This document shows positions 12,601-23,500 of a stretch of DNA of 57,956 nt, piece by piece. Every line of letters begins with the position of its first letter. Position 1 is the stretch's first letter. Origin of the DNA: Parachlorella kessleri (taxonomy: Eukaryota > Chlorophyta > Trebouxiophyceae > Chlorellales > Chlorellaceae); the NCBI GenBank assembly GCA_001598975.1, contig BBXU01000082.1:1-57956 (forward strand). Reading direction: 5' to 3'. A program made the position numbers and the translations under genes. The notes below the pieces were generated by a model, which saw only the letters and a program-made list of their open reading frames with translations, did not search any database and was not told where the DNA came from.

Positions 12601-13638
12601 GTGCTAGGATCCCTGCTGCAGAGCGCATCACCCATTCCTGTGCACCGTCTCCCTTGTTAGATGATAGTAGAAGCTTGGCCTTTGAACATCCCTTGCAAGC
12701 CCGCCCACACGATAGTAGGAGCTTGGCCTTTGAACATCCCCTTGCTAGCCCGACCAGATGATAGTGATAGCTTGGCCTTTCAACGACCCCTGCTAGCCCG
12801 ACCAGATGATAGTAGGAGCTTGGCTTTTTGAACGTCCCTTACATACGCCACAAGCAGCCCACCATACGCCACCATCTCCTCACCCATGTTATCCCAGATT
12901 CACAACGAATCCAAGCCCAGCACGCCACCGCAGCCCCTTCTACCGCCTCGCCATTACCACTACCACGCAGGGCCTGGCCCAGCCAGCCCGCGTGTTGCAC
13001 AGGACCACCCACGCACCTGCTCGAAGTAGGCACGGAACTGCTGGTCCGTCACCGAGGCGGGGATCCTGGCTACAAAGATGCGCGTGGTCCGGGCGCTGCC
13101 AACCTTCCCCTCCGGCAGTGCAAACTTGGCCTCGCACTTGCGGCCATCGATCTCGTGGTCCGAGGCCACCGCGCGGTGCGCGTCGGCGGGCGCGCCGAAC
13201 GTGACAAAGCCAAAGCCGCGCGACTTGCCAGTGTACTTCTCCCGCATGATCTGCGCCTCCTCCACGCGACCAAACCGGCTGAAGTGCTGCTCCAGCGTGT
13301 CGTCGGTGGTGTTCCACGGCACGCCTGCAGGGCGGCAAATGGCTGGGAGTCATCAAAAACCCACCCTGCCTGCCCGCCTTCCTCCAAAGGCCTATCCCTG
13401 GCCAGCCTGAAGCAGTTTGTCCAATCGCTACCGCGGCAGCCAGTGCACTTAGGAAGCCTTCAGCAGCGCACAGCTGCAAGCACGACCCCGGCCACCTAGT
13501 TGCCTGGGGCGGGAGCTTAGAGACGCACAATATGCGCTGCCTTGCCACAGCCACAGACTGCAACGTCACTCAAGGCTCACCTAGTACCACCACCTTGCGC
13601 TGCTCTACATCTGCTAGGTCGGCCTCCGGGGTGATCAT
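9611..13638 (-). CDS. RNA-binding protein with three RRM domains
   Basis: Eight exons (13581-13638, 13017-13324, 12258-12446, 11600-11899, 10699-11251, 10375-10479, 10001-10140, 9611-9742) give 594 aa if the ATG at 13638 is used. RRM1 (about 15-93) has RNP2 VVVLGVPW and RNP1 KSRGFGFVTF. RRM2 (about 102-178) has RIFVARIP and GHRGIGFVTY. A linker of about 285 residues is rich in Ser, Gly, Ala and Gln, including a run of seven Gln and AQ repeats. RRM3 (about 471-548) has RIFVGKLN and EHRGFGFVTF, and the short tail ends GGAMGF. Two paired RRMs, a long disordered linker and a third RRM recall CELF/Bruno proteins, while the RRM sequences look like the hnRNP/DAZAP/TDP-43 group. Likely role: mRNA splicing, stability or translation control. 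The reading frame stays open upstream of 13638, so a further 5' exon is possible. Confidence 0.88.
12661..12848. repeat. Intronic minisatellite, four copies of about 48 bp
   Basis: Inside the second intron of the RRM gene, a unit with the core GATAGTAGGAGCTTGGCCTT then TGAACATCCC and TGCTAGCCCGACCA is repeated at about 12661, 12710, 12757 and 12805, with slight divergence. Confidence 0.75.
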
Positions 13639-14475
13639 GTCTGCTATGCCGGCAGGGTTGGGGCTGAAGTTGGGGTGGGGATGCAGGGGAGGCCGCTCCC
13701 AGCCAGCCACGAGCCTAGGGGCCGGCCCTTGGGGCAACACAAGCCGCCCAGGAGGTAAGCCTTCGCACAATCCCGCCGCAGCCAGCGTGCCCGGCTTGAT
13801 TTGTTGGCTACCGGAGCAGGCGGCTAGATAATCTAGCCGCTACTTGCAACTCGGAACCCTTGGGACGAGCTTCCTGCAGGGGACCAGCGAGCGCCCCGCG
13901 GTCATGACTGTTGGATATGTACGTAGGGAAAACTTATCCTGCGCGTGTCTTTAGCAAGAGTCGCCCCAATGCGCCAGTCCGGAACCACGCCCCACCCCTG
14001 AAGGCGAGGTCCGGGTGACCCGCAATCATGGTGCCCTAACATGGCGCAAGGGCATGGTGGGTGTTGGATAATCAGTTCCAGGCAATAGTTATCCTCGTCA
14101 GCAAGCTTGCTGACAGCCAGGCTACAACCCCTGGAAATGGACAGGATATAAGCAAGATGCTTCAGCGCCTTCCTCACCTGTAGCCGTAAGAAGTAGAAGC
14201 TTAAACGACCGCAGGATGGAGAGGGCTTCGCACGTATGGAGACCCTGACGCATCTAAGGTGCCCCTTGTGTACGTATTAGTAATTCCACCTTTCCCAAAA
14301 GTTTGCCACAGATACCTAAGCATCTGAATTCAGCTGATCTTCTTGTGACAGGTCGTCCTAAGGTGAGGAAAGCATGCTCTGCTTGCTTGTTTTAGTGTTT
14401 CTTGTCGTGGCAGCGCAGTTACTGCTGATGTGATCAAAGCCTCCTGGTGTCCTACAGAGCACCATTCAGGGCACC
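13639..14475. other. Divergent promoter region
   Basis: 837 bp between the start of the RRM gene (-) and the ATG of the + strand gene at 14476. It holds the palindrome at 13820. Upstream exons of either gene could lie here: a TCCTACAG acceptor at 14448-14455 precedes a frame that runs into the 14476 gene without a stop. I could not find a matching donor exon. Confidence 0.4.
13820..13840. promoter_or_regulatory. Perfect 9-bp palindrome upstream of the RRM gene
   Basis: GCGGCTAGA, three bases TAA, then TCTAGCCGC form an exact inverted repeat. It sits 180 bp 5' of the assumed start of the RRM gene in the divergent region facing the + strand gene at 14476. It could bind a dimeric regulator or form a hairpin in the 5' leader; neither is shown by sequence alone. 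Confidence 0.4.
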
Positions 14476-14991
14476 ATGGAATGGCTGTCAGAGCTCGCTG
14501 CCACGCGGCAAACACAAGACCTGCCCCCGACCACCCTCACCCTTTCCCCCTCCCAAGGCTACAGCGCTTGCACCCTGGCCTTCCCAGCACCCAGCGGCTC
14601 CAGCGCAGCCGTCGCCAATCTGCTGCTGAACGAGTTGGTGGCTGCGTCTCGGCCATCGCGCCAGGGCCTGTCCAGGGCAGTGCAAGTGGAGGTGCTGGGC
14701 CGTGGTGTTGAACCGTCCAGAGACCCAGCCAGCACAAGTGGGGCAGGGCCTGCAGTTGAGTCGCAGCAACAACAACACCAGCTGGTTGTGCGCTTCTCAT
14801 GCGCAGGCAGCGGTGCAGCGGCAGAGCAGCAGCTTGCTCAGGTGGCATCTGTATTTGAGGCATACATGCAGTATCACATCAAGGCAGCTAAGAGCAACGT
14901 GCACACCCGCATGCGACAGCGGCTGAGCAAGCTTAGACAGCAGCTAGCACTCACACGGCAGCCAGCACCTGAGGCTCCTGTAGTACTCTGA
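14476..14991 (+). CDS. Protein resembling the C-terminal part of Arp2/3 subunit ARPC2
   Basis: Intronless frame of 171 codons plus stop from ATG 14476. The C-terminal part reads VFEAYMQYHIKAAKSNVHTR followed by MRQRLSKLR. This closely follows the long terminal helix of ARPC2 (p34-Arc), whose hallmark is 'Y-x-x-Y-H-I-K-x-(S/A)-K-x-x-x-H-(S/T)-R-M-R'. Upstream, SPSQGYSACTLAF may correspond to the 'GYNVSLLYDL' strand of the first ARPC2 lobe. ARPC2 is normally about 300 aa and forms, with ARPC4, the core of the actin-nucleating Arp2/3 complex. This frame lacks much of the first lobe and the middle, so either 5' exons are missing from my model or the protein is reduced and divergent. A Gln-rich stretch lies at about residues 97-101. 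Confidence 0.45.
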   Translation: MEWLSELAATRQTQDLPPTTLTLSPSQGYSACTLAFPAPSGSSAAVANLLLNELVAASRPSRQGLSRAVQVEVLGRGVEPSRDPASTSGAGPAVESQQQQHQLVVRFSCAGSGAAAEQQLAQVASVFEAYMQYHIKAAKSNVHTRMRQRLSKLRQQLALTRQPAPEAPVVL

Positions 14992-15270
14992 CTGTGACTG
15001 CCCTTTTGTGTTGCGTACTCTGTCTGCAACCGTTCTGTGACCATACCAGGGCTTGTTTGCAAGGGTTTTGTCAATTGCAGTGCAACTTGCACCACGTTAC
15101 ACAGATTCCCTGTTTTCTGGCAGAAATTGCTGCGGAGCTGCTGCATTCCTCTGAAAGTCAGGCACAGCTAGGCGGTACTGCCTATGTATTGTACACGCTT
15201 CTAGGGCAGTGCAGAACCTCATGGACCAAGGGGCATAGCTGCTCCAGTGGGAAACGCAATGACAATGAAA

Positions 15271-15275
15271 TGTAA
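15271..15275 (+). terminator. Candidate polyadenylation signal TGTAA
   Basis: TGTAA, the usual green-algal polyadenylation motif (known from Chlamydomonas), lies 280 bp after the stop of the ARPC2-like gene. The pentamer is common by chance. Confidence 0.3.
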
Positions 15276-15569
15276 AAATGTACCTATAGCCAAGTGCTCC
15301 CATAACCGGAGCACAAAGTTAATGTACCAGCAAGCAGTTATTGTACAGACAGTTTGGGGAGGGCAGTCATGAGAGGCAACCAAGCTGTAGCAGCTATGCA
15401 CGGGCAGCAGAACAGGGGCGAACGGCCAGCCAGGGTTGCCAGCTAGAAAGCAGGCAGTAATCAGTCTGACACGCACCAAGAACAGGCGGCAATCCTGACA
15501 CAAGAGCAAGACTGCGGATTCCTGTCAACACACATCCTGTCAACAGCCCTGCCCGACCTTGACCTCAGG

Positions 15570-15574
15570 TTACA
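15570..15574 (-). terminator. Candidate polyadenylation signal TGTAA
   Basis: TTACA on the + strand, i.e. TGTAA on the - strand, 139 bp downstream of the amidohydrolase stop at 15713. Confidence 0.35.
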
Positions 15575-15712
15575 CCAGCAAGGAGGGCTGCAGCAGGTTC
15601 GCACCCACCGCCAAGACACCAAATAGACATGCCAACAACGGTAGCAGGGCCACTAGCCGCAGAAGGTTGATGTTCCACCTCTCCAGGGTCACTGACTGCT
15701 TAAAACCACAAG

Positions 15713-18700
15713 CTACCTGCAGTTTAACACGCCACTTACACACTGAGCCGCCTGTGTAGAGGGGCAGCGTACACGAGTGGCACCAACAGCCCACACCAGC
15801 AATGTTAGCAGCACAATGGAGGTCAGCACTGGAAGGCGAAGGCGCGACAAGCTCACCCAGGGCACACTCTGCATCCCCGCTGCTGATCAGAGCATGCATG
15901 GTCTGTTGAAGGAGAGGGGCCCCTGTACAATTGCCACGCATCAGCACCATCACCGGTGAGACAGGAAAGCAAAGCAATGGCTGACCTTAGCCTTGGAGTG
16001 GCGGAACAGGTCCTGCCGGCCCACAAGGGTGTTAACCTTTGCAACGCCATCGGTATAGGAGACATCCACAAGCGGCACATCACCTGCACACACACAAGGG
16101 GACGGCGCAGGGTGAGTCAGCTAGGATGCCTTTGCAACTGTGGGTGCCTTTCAGCACTTAGAGTCCTTTGTCATACTGCAGTGAGGGTTGCTTGGGCTGC
16201 TGCCTTACCGTGCACCACAGGTATGACAGCAGCATACACCCTGGCTCCCCCCTGCCAGCACCAACTGCATGCTTGCCGCTCTTCTGCCACCCCGGCACGC
16301 TCCCAACCTGCAGCATAGTCAACTGTCTACTTCCTCCGGAAGCAAACATCCGCAGCAACAAGTGATCCACCCGACCAGGTACTCACCGCTGCTAATGGCC
16401 TTGGGCACATAGTCAAGCTCCTCGTAGGCAGGCGGCGCCAGCCCCAACGGCTGCCCACCCCGGACCACCACCCTGTCGACCTGCGGCCGCGACAGCAGCT
16501 CGCTATAGCGGCGGCCACGGAAGATGACAAAGTCCGCGGGGCCGCCCACAGCAATGGTGCCGTGGTTACGAAGGCCCATGGCTGCGGCGGGGATGGCGCA
16601 CACGCTCTGGGGCCAGTCGCCGTAGGGGCGGTCTAAGTGGGCCATGCGGCAGCTCTGCATTCGGGGCAAAAGTCCGCTCGCTTCAGCAAGCAAGGCTGGC
16701 TTTACATAACTTTCCCTGCCAGATGCTGCCATACCGCGGTCCAAGCGGGCCAGGCGGCAGCTGTGCTCAGTGCACATATTATGCAAGGAGGGTGTGTCAG
16801 CATCCAGAATCAAGAAGTGTGACGAGCAGAAGGCAGGGGGGCTAGCACAGAGGGGACAATACTTCCGCGGCTAACCTCCGTAGTTTACCATGGTGCTAGA
16901 GCACACTTCCATCCACAACGGAATCCAAAGGGCCAGGACCAGGGACTCTACAAAGCCCCGCCTCCCACACCTCGCCCCTGTGCAGCCCAAGGCGCCCACT
17001 GAAGGCACCATGAAGGCGCCCACCCACCCACCTGCGTGAACACCTCCAGCATGTCCAGGTCGCCATACGCGTAAAACTGGTCGCGGGTGTTGTCAGACGC
17101 CAGCGCAGTGGGCACCCCCGCAGCGCGCAGCTCGTGCAGCAGGGTGATGCCGCGCCAGCGGGGCGTGCGCCCTCCAGCGTGGTCGCGGTCCTGCAGCGAG
17201 GAGCAGGGACATGCAGGGAGGATGGGGACTGTGCATGGATGCTTGTCAAACATCCTGGCACCAGCGGTTGGAGATGGCAGTGTGTTGCAAGTTGGTGCAA
17301 GAGGAGCACATACCTGCCAACACCACCGCCCGGGCAGGACACGCCGAGGAGCATGTCGCTGTTAGGGTCTGCTGCCGCCTGGCCCAATGCATGAATCGTC
17401 GCTTACCTGGGTCCACTGGTTGACCAAGGGCAGCGAGACAACTGTGATGCCCGCCTCCCTCACTAGCTTGAGCGTCGTGGCTAGCTCGTCCGGTGGCTGG
17501 TAGGCTAGAGAACTGCGCAGGGTCTCGATGGCAAGTGTTGCCTTGTCAACAAGGGGGGGTGCATTTGCACCAGTCAGTCACACCAAAATGGAAGGTGGTC
17601 TCTGCACAGTGGCTTTAACTCCCTTGCAAGTGGGCTGTTGTGTGCATCGGGATACTGCTTGAATCCCATCTCAAATGGCATGCTCATATGACGGGCCCAC
17701 AACACCCACTGCCCTCCCCACTTGCTGCCTGCCGCTGCAACTCACAGACTCTCTACCCTTGCCAACCCTCCCTCAGGTACTGTATGAGCCCTCACATAAA
17801 CCCCCTTTCCACCACAGCATTTCCTCCCCACCCCAACCCTTGTCCACGACCCAGGCAGCCTACAAGCCCTCGGCAAGCATTAATAACCAGCAAAGACCTG
17901 CACCGAGCAAAACCCGGCCCAGCTCAAGGCCAAGTCAGCCATCATTCAGCCTTGGCCGCACTCCCCTGCCCTATCTCCTTCAGGATGAGTCCCGAAGAAA
18001 ACATAGCACTGCCTTCATTGCGCCAAGCCACCGGAAACCGTCCAACCCATCCACCCACCCAGCCCAGCTTACAAACTTCACCCCCTAACCCTCACCAGCA
18101 GTGTCCACAAACCACGCGCCCCTGGTAGCCGTGCTGGATGGTTTTCTGCGCGATGTAGCGCAGTCCCCGCGCAAGCTCGTTGCCGTTCTCGTCGGCGTGG
18201 AAGTCAAGGTCCAAGTTCCGCTCCTTTGCCAGAGTGAATATCCTGGAGTGGAATGGGTTATATTGTGGACGAGATGGGATTCCTGGCTTTGTCAGCTGCC
18301 GCGGTGGGAAGAAAGGCATGTCTTGCAGATGCTGCACACCACTTCAAGAGCCCCAGTAGTTCCATTGACATATGCAGGTAACAGTCCAGCACCACTGTCT
18401 AAACAAACTAAACAAGCAAGTGCTGGCAGAGAGCGCGCCCCCCCGTCAATGCGCCCCCCCGTCAATGTCGCCGCCTGCGAGGTTGTCCTGCCGCATGAGA
18501 ACCGCCCACGTACGGTTCATAGCGACGCACGAGCCTCAGAGGGGCCGGCTCCCAACAGCCGTCCCAGCGCCGCACACCCATCTACCTGTCTAGCAGCAGG
18601 TCCCGATCCCGCTCGCAAGTGGTCCAGTCGTCGCTCGGGTGGCCCCCTTGCTCTGCACAGCACACTGCCGCCCCCAGCAGGCCCCCGTGTGCTGCAACCG

Positions 18701-20092
18701 TGTCTGCTAGCTTGCGGGCTGCCTCCGCGTCCCGGAAGTATGACAGAACTACTAGAGAGACGCCTTGCAGCTCCACCTGCAGATCATACCAAGGACATTG
18801 TCTGTCTGCAATGTGGGGGTGCTGTGGCGTATCACTACTGTACACTCCACTCCTTGATTGCTCAGCTAACCATAGCCAAGCAGGATAAGAACACCGGCTG
18901 CCCCGACTGGAACAGCGATATATGTCTATGATAGCCTGCAGCGGGTTTGCAGGGGCGCATCAAGCCACCACCATGCGGGCCCACGCAATCCACAACAACA
19001 TTGCTGAGGAGCAAAAAAGCTTACACTACATGAGTCCAGCAGCCCTTCCCTGCCGGGCCAGCCCACGCACCTTTCCTGCCCACTTTTCCTTCAGAGAGCT
19101 GAATACCGGCCAGGTCAGCTCCGTCTGCTTCTCCGTCATGTTTATGAGGTGCGTCCGTAGCGCTGAGGTGCCATGTGCATAGGCACACCTAAGGCTGAAG
19201 TCCATACGTCGGAAGACGTCCTCTGAGTCCCAGAACGCCGCGTCGCTGGCTGTGCTGCGGTCCGCGCCGCTGAGGCTGCCGTCGGGGTTCCGGCTGCGCT
19301 CGCAGGTATGACCCTTGTCTGCACCAAAGGGGCACACAGCTTCTTGCCTGATGAGAAGTTAGTGATTCTGTGTATGTGGACCCCGTCGCATTGCTAGACA
19401 GGCACAGCAGTAGTTGCTTGACTGGCCAGTCGAGTAAAAGGTCATAAGAAGACAGGGGCGGGATAGTCCAAGGCAGCAGCCGCTGACCTATATGCGTATG
19501 TAGGTCGGCAAAGGTGGGGAGCAGCATCTTGTGCTTCAAATCCACCCCTGCTGCCCTGATGTTGGTGGTCCCAGAGGGATAGAGCCCAACTATGCGGCCC
19601 TGCAAAACAACCTCAGTGCTCTTAAAGCTTACAACAGCTGCTGTGCATGACTGGGATAGCCAAGTCCGCCTACCCTCCTCCTCCGTCTCTGAGCAGTTCC
19701 TCTTGACACTGGCTGCTGTAGTTTGAAGCCCAGCAAGGCTGCAAACAAACCACACGCGTTCCCTCCCTCTTTGGTTGAACCACACAAGCGCGCCTTGCAG
19801 GGATTCGGCCCGGCTGCGGAACTACCCAAACCCTGCCGCGGGAGGCCCGCACTGTTGTCAGTCAGCAACTATCACCGCCTCTAGGTCCCGCATGATGCGC
19901 ACAGGCCTCGGTGGTGCCATGCAGCGGACTTGCCTGTTTAACCTCGATGTCCACACTAGCCAGGTGGTCCACGCAGGCGTGCAGCTGCGCCTTGTCTACC
20001 TTGTCCAAGCACCCCAGCGGGACGGTGGCATTGAGAAGCACATAGTGGGCCTTCTTAGGCAAGCTCACTGCCGGCTCCCCCAACCCAACCAT
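15713..20092 (-). CDS. Cytosine-deaminase-type amidohydrolase with possible C-terminal anchor
   Basis: Ten exons (19934-20092, 19488-19599, 19071-19318, 18586-18776, 18096-18242, 17407-17512, 17032-17190, 16387-16654, 15986-16083, 15713-15868) close in phase to 547 aa. Metal and catalytic motifs of the amidohydrolase superfamily appear in order: DLHTHIDKGH (about 85-94, the HxH pair), HADENGNE (252-259, the H-x-D-E catalytic group), GHCCSLAYQPPDE (about 284), and ALASDNTRDQFYAYGDLDML (about 351-370, the metal-binding Asp). MGLRNHGTIAVGGPADFVIF is the usual C-terminal strand. The order and spacing match bacterial CodA-type cytosine deaminases, so deamination of a pyrimidine or related cyclic amide is likely; the exact substrate is not certain. 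Intron 1 has a GC donor (CAG|GCAAGT). The final exon encodes a hydrophobic segment LTSIVLLTLLVWAVGA near residue 511, unusual for this soluble family. If exon 9 is not spliced, the protein ends earlier with SHR at 15950. Confidence 0.87.
16628..16765 (-). repeat. Partial duplication of an exon start inside an intron
   Basis: The start of exon 8 of the amidohydrolase (16628-16657; encodes SCRMAHLDR) has a diverged copy at 16733-16765 (SCRLARLDRG) inside the preceding intron. The copy keeps an AG before it and a GGTATG donor-like site after it. Confidence 0.55.
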
Positions 20093-20503
20093 GTCAGAAC
20101 GAGGTCTCTACCTAGGGCTATCCCTAGGCACCTGAAGCAGCTACTCAGAGCACGATCACACACGTTCAAGAATGCAGAAACAAGCACGCTGCTTAAGCGG
20201 CGTGAACGAGAGCTTGTATGATTATATAGAGCAGCCGGGCTAGCTGCCCAACCCCGTTGCATTCAACAGGGGGATATGAAGCAAGCCTCAGCAGTAACAC
20301 CAGTGCAATCATGCGTGGGCTGAACGCGACTTTGTGCACAGTTGACGCAAGGATTTAGTAATGCTGCCTCCCGGACAGAGAAGTTATGATGCCACCAGAG
20401 CTCTGCAGAGCTGCATTTGTGAGGACAGCTATCCGATTCTTGCACCAGAGGGCGATGCGACTAGAGCCTGCGTGATCGTTTTCATCCAGTGCTGTTTTCT
20501 GGG
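20093..20503. promoter_or_regulatory. Divergent promoter region
   Basis: 411 bp between the amidohydrolase start (-) and the start of the secreted-protein gene (+). It must hold both promoters. No clear TATA element or palindrome stands out. Confidence 0.4.
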
Positions 20504-23500
20504 ATGCGGATTTCCGGGTTTGCGCTTTTCCTGCTAGCAGTTGTAGGAGCCAGTCAAGATGCACTCAAGAACCGACAGTTGCCTGCCACAGGGGCTGCGG
20601 ACCCACTGGCACTTTGGAAGTCCAAGGCAACCAGTGCAGCGCAGGTACCTTCGTTGCATGAACTCAGGAGCTGCTGGGCCAGTGAGGGCACTGCATCGCT
20701 GTTGTGGAGAGAAGTGCAGCATGCAGCAATACTGCTCCCCTTGTATAGCCCAGGCCGGGTCGAGAGTGCAGGCTAGCCCATGGGCTTCAAAACCAGCCCT
20801 TGCGTCGAGGTCTAGCAGCTCCGTTTAGCTCAGAAAAACAACCCTCTGCAGGTAGTAGAGGAGGCCCTGCGCCGACAAGACAGGAGCAGAAGCGTGGAGG
20901 TGAAGCATGTCGACCTGGAGGCGCTGCGCATCTGGCATGGCCAGCGGCTGGAGCTAGCCCTGGAGGTGGACGGCAACATGTTCTCCTTTTTCACAGAAAG
21001 CGAACCAGAGTGGCACTCCCTTGGGGATGCCCTGCCGGCGGCACCCTCTTCGCAGGTGTGAGCGCTGGCCCTGACTCGACCGGGTTGGCCACCCTTCCTT
21101 GCTCGAGCTTGCAGCTGTGCCTGCCCTCTGCTTTTGAGCCATAAACATGCTGGAGAGCGCTTCCATGCCCGCGCTGACCAGGCAGGAACAACCTCCACTC
21201 ACTTTTCATGGGAAGGCCCCGTTGTTACTTACAGCAGGCAGGGGTTGTGGACGCGACGGAGCCCCCTTGCCCGGCTTGCCTGCTGCCCCGGCACCATCAC
21301 GTCACGGGTGCTTAGAGGCTCATGACTCCTGCTAACGCCCCAACTGCTGTATTTGCATACACGCAGGCCGGCGTTGTGGTGCCGCGCACCGACTGGGAAG
21401 CCCTAGAGCGCAACTGGGTGGCGCCTGTCACCCAGGGGCCCCAGCTGCCCGACTTCGTTCTGGAGGGACCGTTGGACCTGTACTTACAAAAGCCGACGGC
21501 ACTGCAGCTGTTCCTGCCGCACCCAGTGGATGTGGGCAGGGTGGGCAGGGTGCTGCTGCGGGAAGGGGCCGCCGTGACGGTGCGGGGGGCGCGTAGGTGA
21601 GGCGGCTGACTAGGTCCTTGGCAGGCTCGACTGGCTGGGTCGCCAGGTGTCATACAACATTGGACGCTGCCAACATCACGCATTGACTCATGTTGTGGAG
21701 TAGGCGCGCCGAAAGCGAAGGCAAATTTCTAATACTTTACGGATGGCCAGGTTGGTTCCCAGGACAGCGATCCGAGTTGGCATGGTGGGAACGAAAGACG
21801 CCTGTAGAGAAAGGGGACGAGCTGCATGGCATTGCATTCCTGAGCAGTAACGACCCTGCAAGTGAATGTCCTGGGGACAGTGTGTGACTGCGCAGCATAG
21901 GTGCGCGCGGTCTTGTGTGTATCCTGTGTTGCTCGCACTCCGAGCCAGGGTCAAGGTCTCCCCATCTCCCCTTGCAGTGTGGGCTTGCGGAGGCCCGTGG
22001 ACTTGCCACCCCTGTCCCTAGCGGACTTTGCCTCACTTGTCACCTCTGACGCGGCGGAGCACCCAGCTGCAGGCATCCTGCACTTGGTCACAGGCGTGCG
22101 GCAGGTGCGTCAGCCGGTCGATGCATGCAAGCCTGCGGTAAGGTAGGGAGTCGTGTTTTTTGTCCTGCGATGGGCTCTGCCTGCTATCCAAGCCGAGTTG
22201 TGCGAACCTTGCGTGTAGGCAGGTGCAACAGGGATTCATTGATTCCCTGACCAGGTGCTAGGGCCCATGCACGGGCCCATGTTCGACGTACTGGCTGTCG
22301 GAGGGCCCTTCCCAGAGTCGGACTTCCTCAGTCAGTGGGGTGTGCCAGGAAGCGAGTACCCCCAGCCAGTCACCTACATCGCCGTGGCTGAGTATCAACT
22401 CCCACGCAGCTTCACAGGCACAGCTATGCTGCTGTGCAGGCGGCGGTGCAGCGGTGGAACCAGACGCACCCGGACCTCTCACTGGCCGTGGTGGCCCTCG
22501 AGCTTGAGTTCTCCCCACACGCAGGGGCGCTGTTGTCAGCACCAGCGCCCGGCGGTGGCGCTGGCCGGCAGGGGCTGCAGCGGCTGAAGCCGCGCAAGCT
22601 GAAGGAGGGGTGAGCCATACTGCCAGTGTACCGCTGCTATTCAAGTGGTGCTGGGCAGAGCTTCTTGGTGCTGGGCAGCCATTGCGGTGGGCTTGTAACA
22701 CTGGAAGACAGAAGGGGAGGGCCTTGGTCAGAAAGGATTGTGAACCAATACACGCTGGAAGGGCCTCCTGCTCATCGTAGTGAAGTAGAGGTGGCTGGAT
22801 GTGTGGGTATTTGTAGGGTTGCGGACAGAGAGTTAGGGGCAAACTGTACTGGCAGGGCTGTATGCACAAGGCGCTTAAGTCTGCCTGGATATGTGGGTAC
22901 TGTCAGGTGTCTAATTCGGTAAGTCTGGCAGGCAGGATTTAGTAAGCATCAGACAGGGTGATGCTTGCCTAGTTACGGCGAGCATGTGCATGCATAGGCG
23001 CTCGAGGCAGTGCACGACCTCGCCATACACGCAACGGTGCCCACACCTGAGCCACCTGTGCGCAGGGTGGTTGAGCTGTCTCCTCGGGACACCTTAAGCG
23101 AGGAGGAGAGCAAGGCGCTGGCACTGGCTGGAGGGGCGCCCTACGCCTGGCCGCTGCGCAGTGCACACCCCCAGCACTTGCAGGTGGGTGGGTGGGTGAG
23201 CGAACACAACAGAGAGGGACGTATAGTGGGCGGGGCAAAGCGTCTGTAATGGCATTGCCATGACGTGTCGCGCTCTCTGTTCAGGGAGTGACATAGCGGC
23301 GCTTGGTAGCATTCCGAAAGGGTAAGCAAGCGGGGGAGTGGAGGGTACGGTGGTCGGGTAGATGCTGTGGGTGTCCTCAGTATCCTTGTGCCATGGGTTA
23401 CCCTAGACATCAGGGTTAAGCTTTTACTGAGATCACCAGCTGCCTTGTCACGGCATGCTTTAGCATGGGTGGCAGGTAGTGCGAACAGGGAGTAGAGCTG

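Larger units (their letters stand above)
14992..15712. other. Convergent intergenic region
   Basis: Between the ARPC2-like stop (+) and the amidohydrolase stop (-). It contains the two candidate TGTAA signals. On the - strand, 15573-15696 is open and encodes a second hydrophobic stretch (LLRLVALLPLLACLFGVLAV). That stretch could extend the amidohydrolase only through an implausibly short 44-nt intron. Confidence 0.4.
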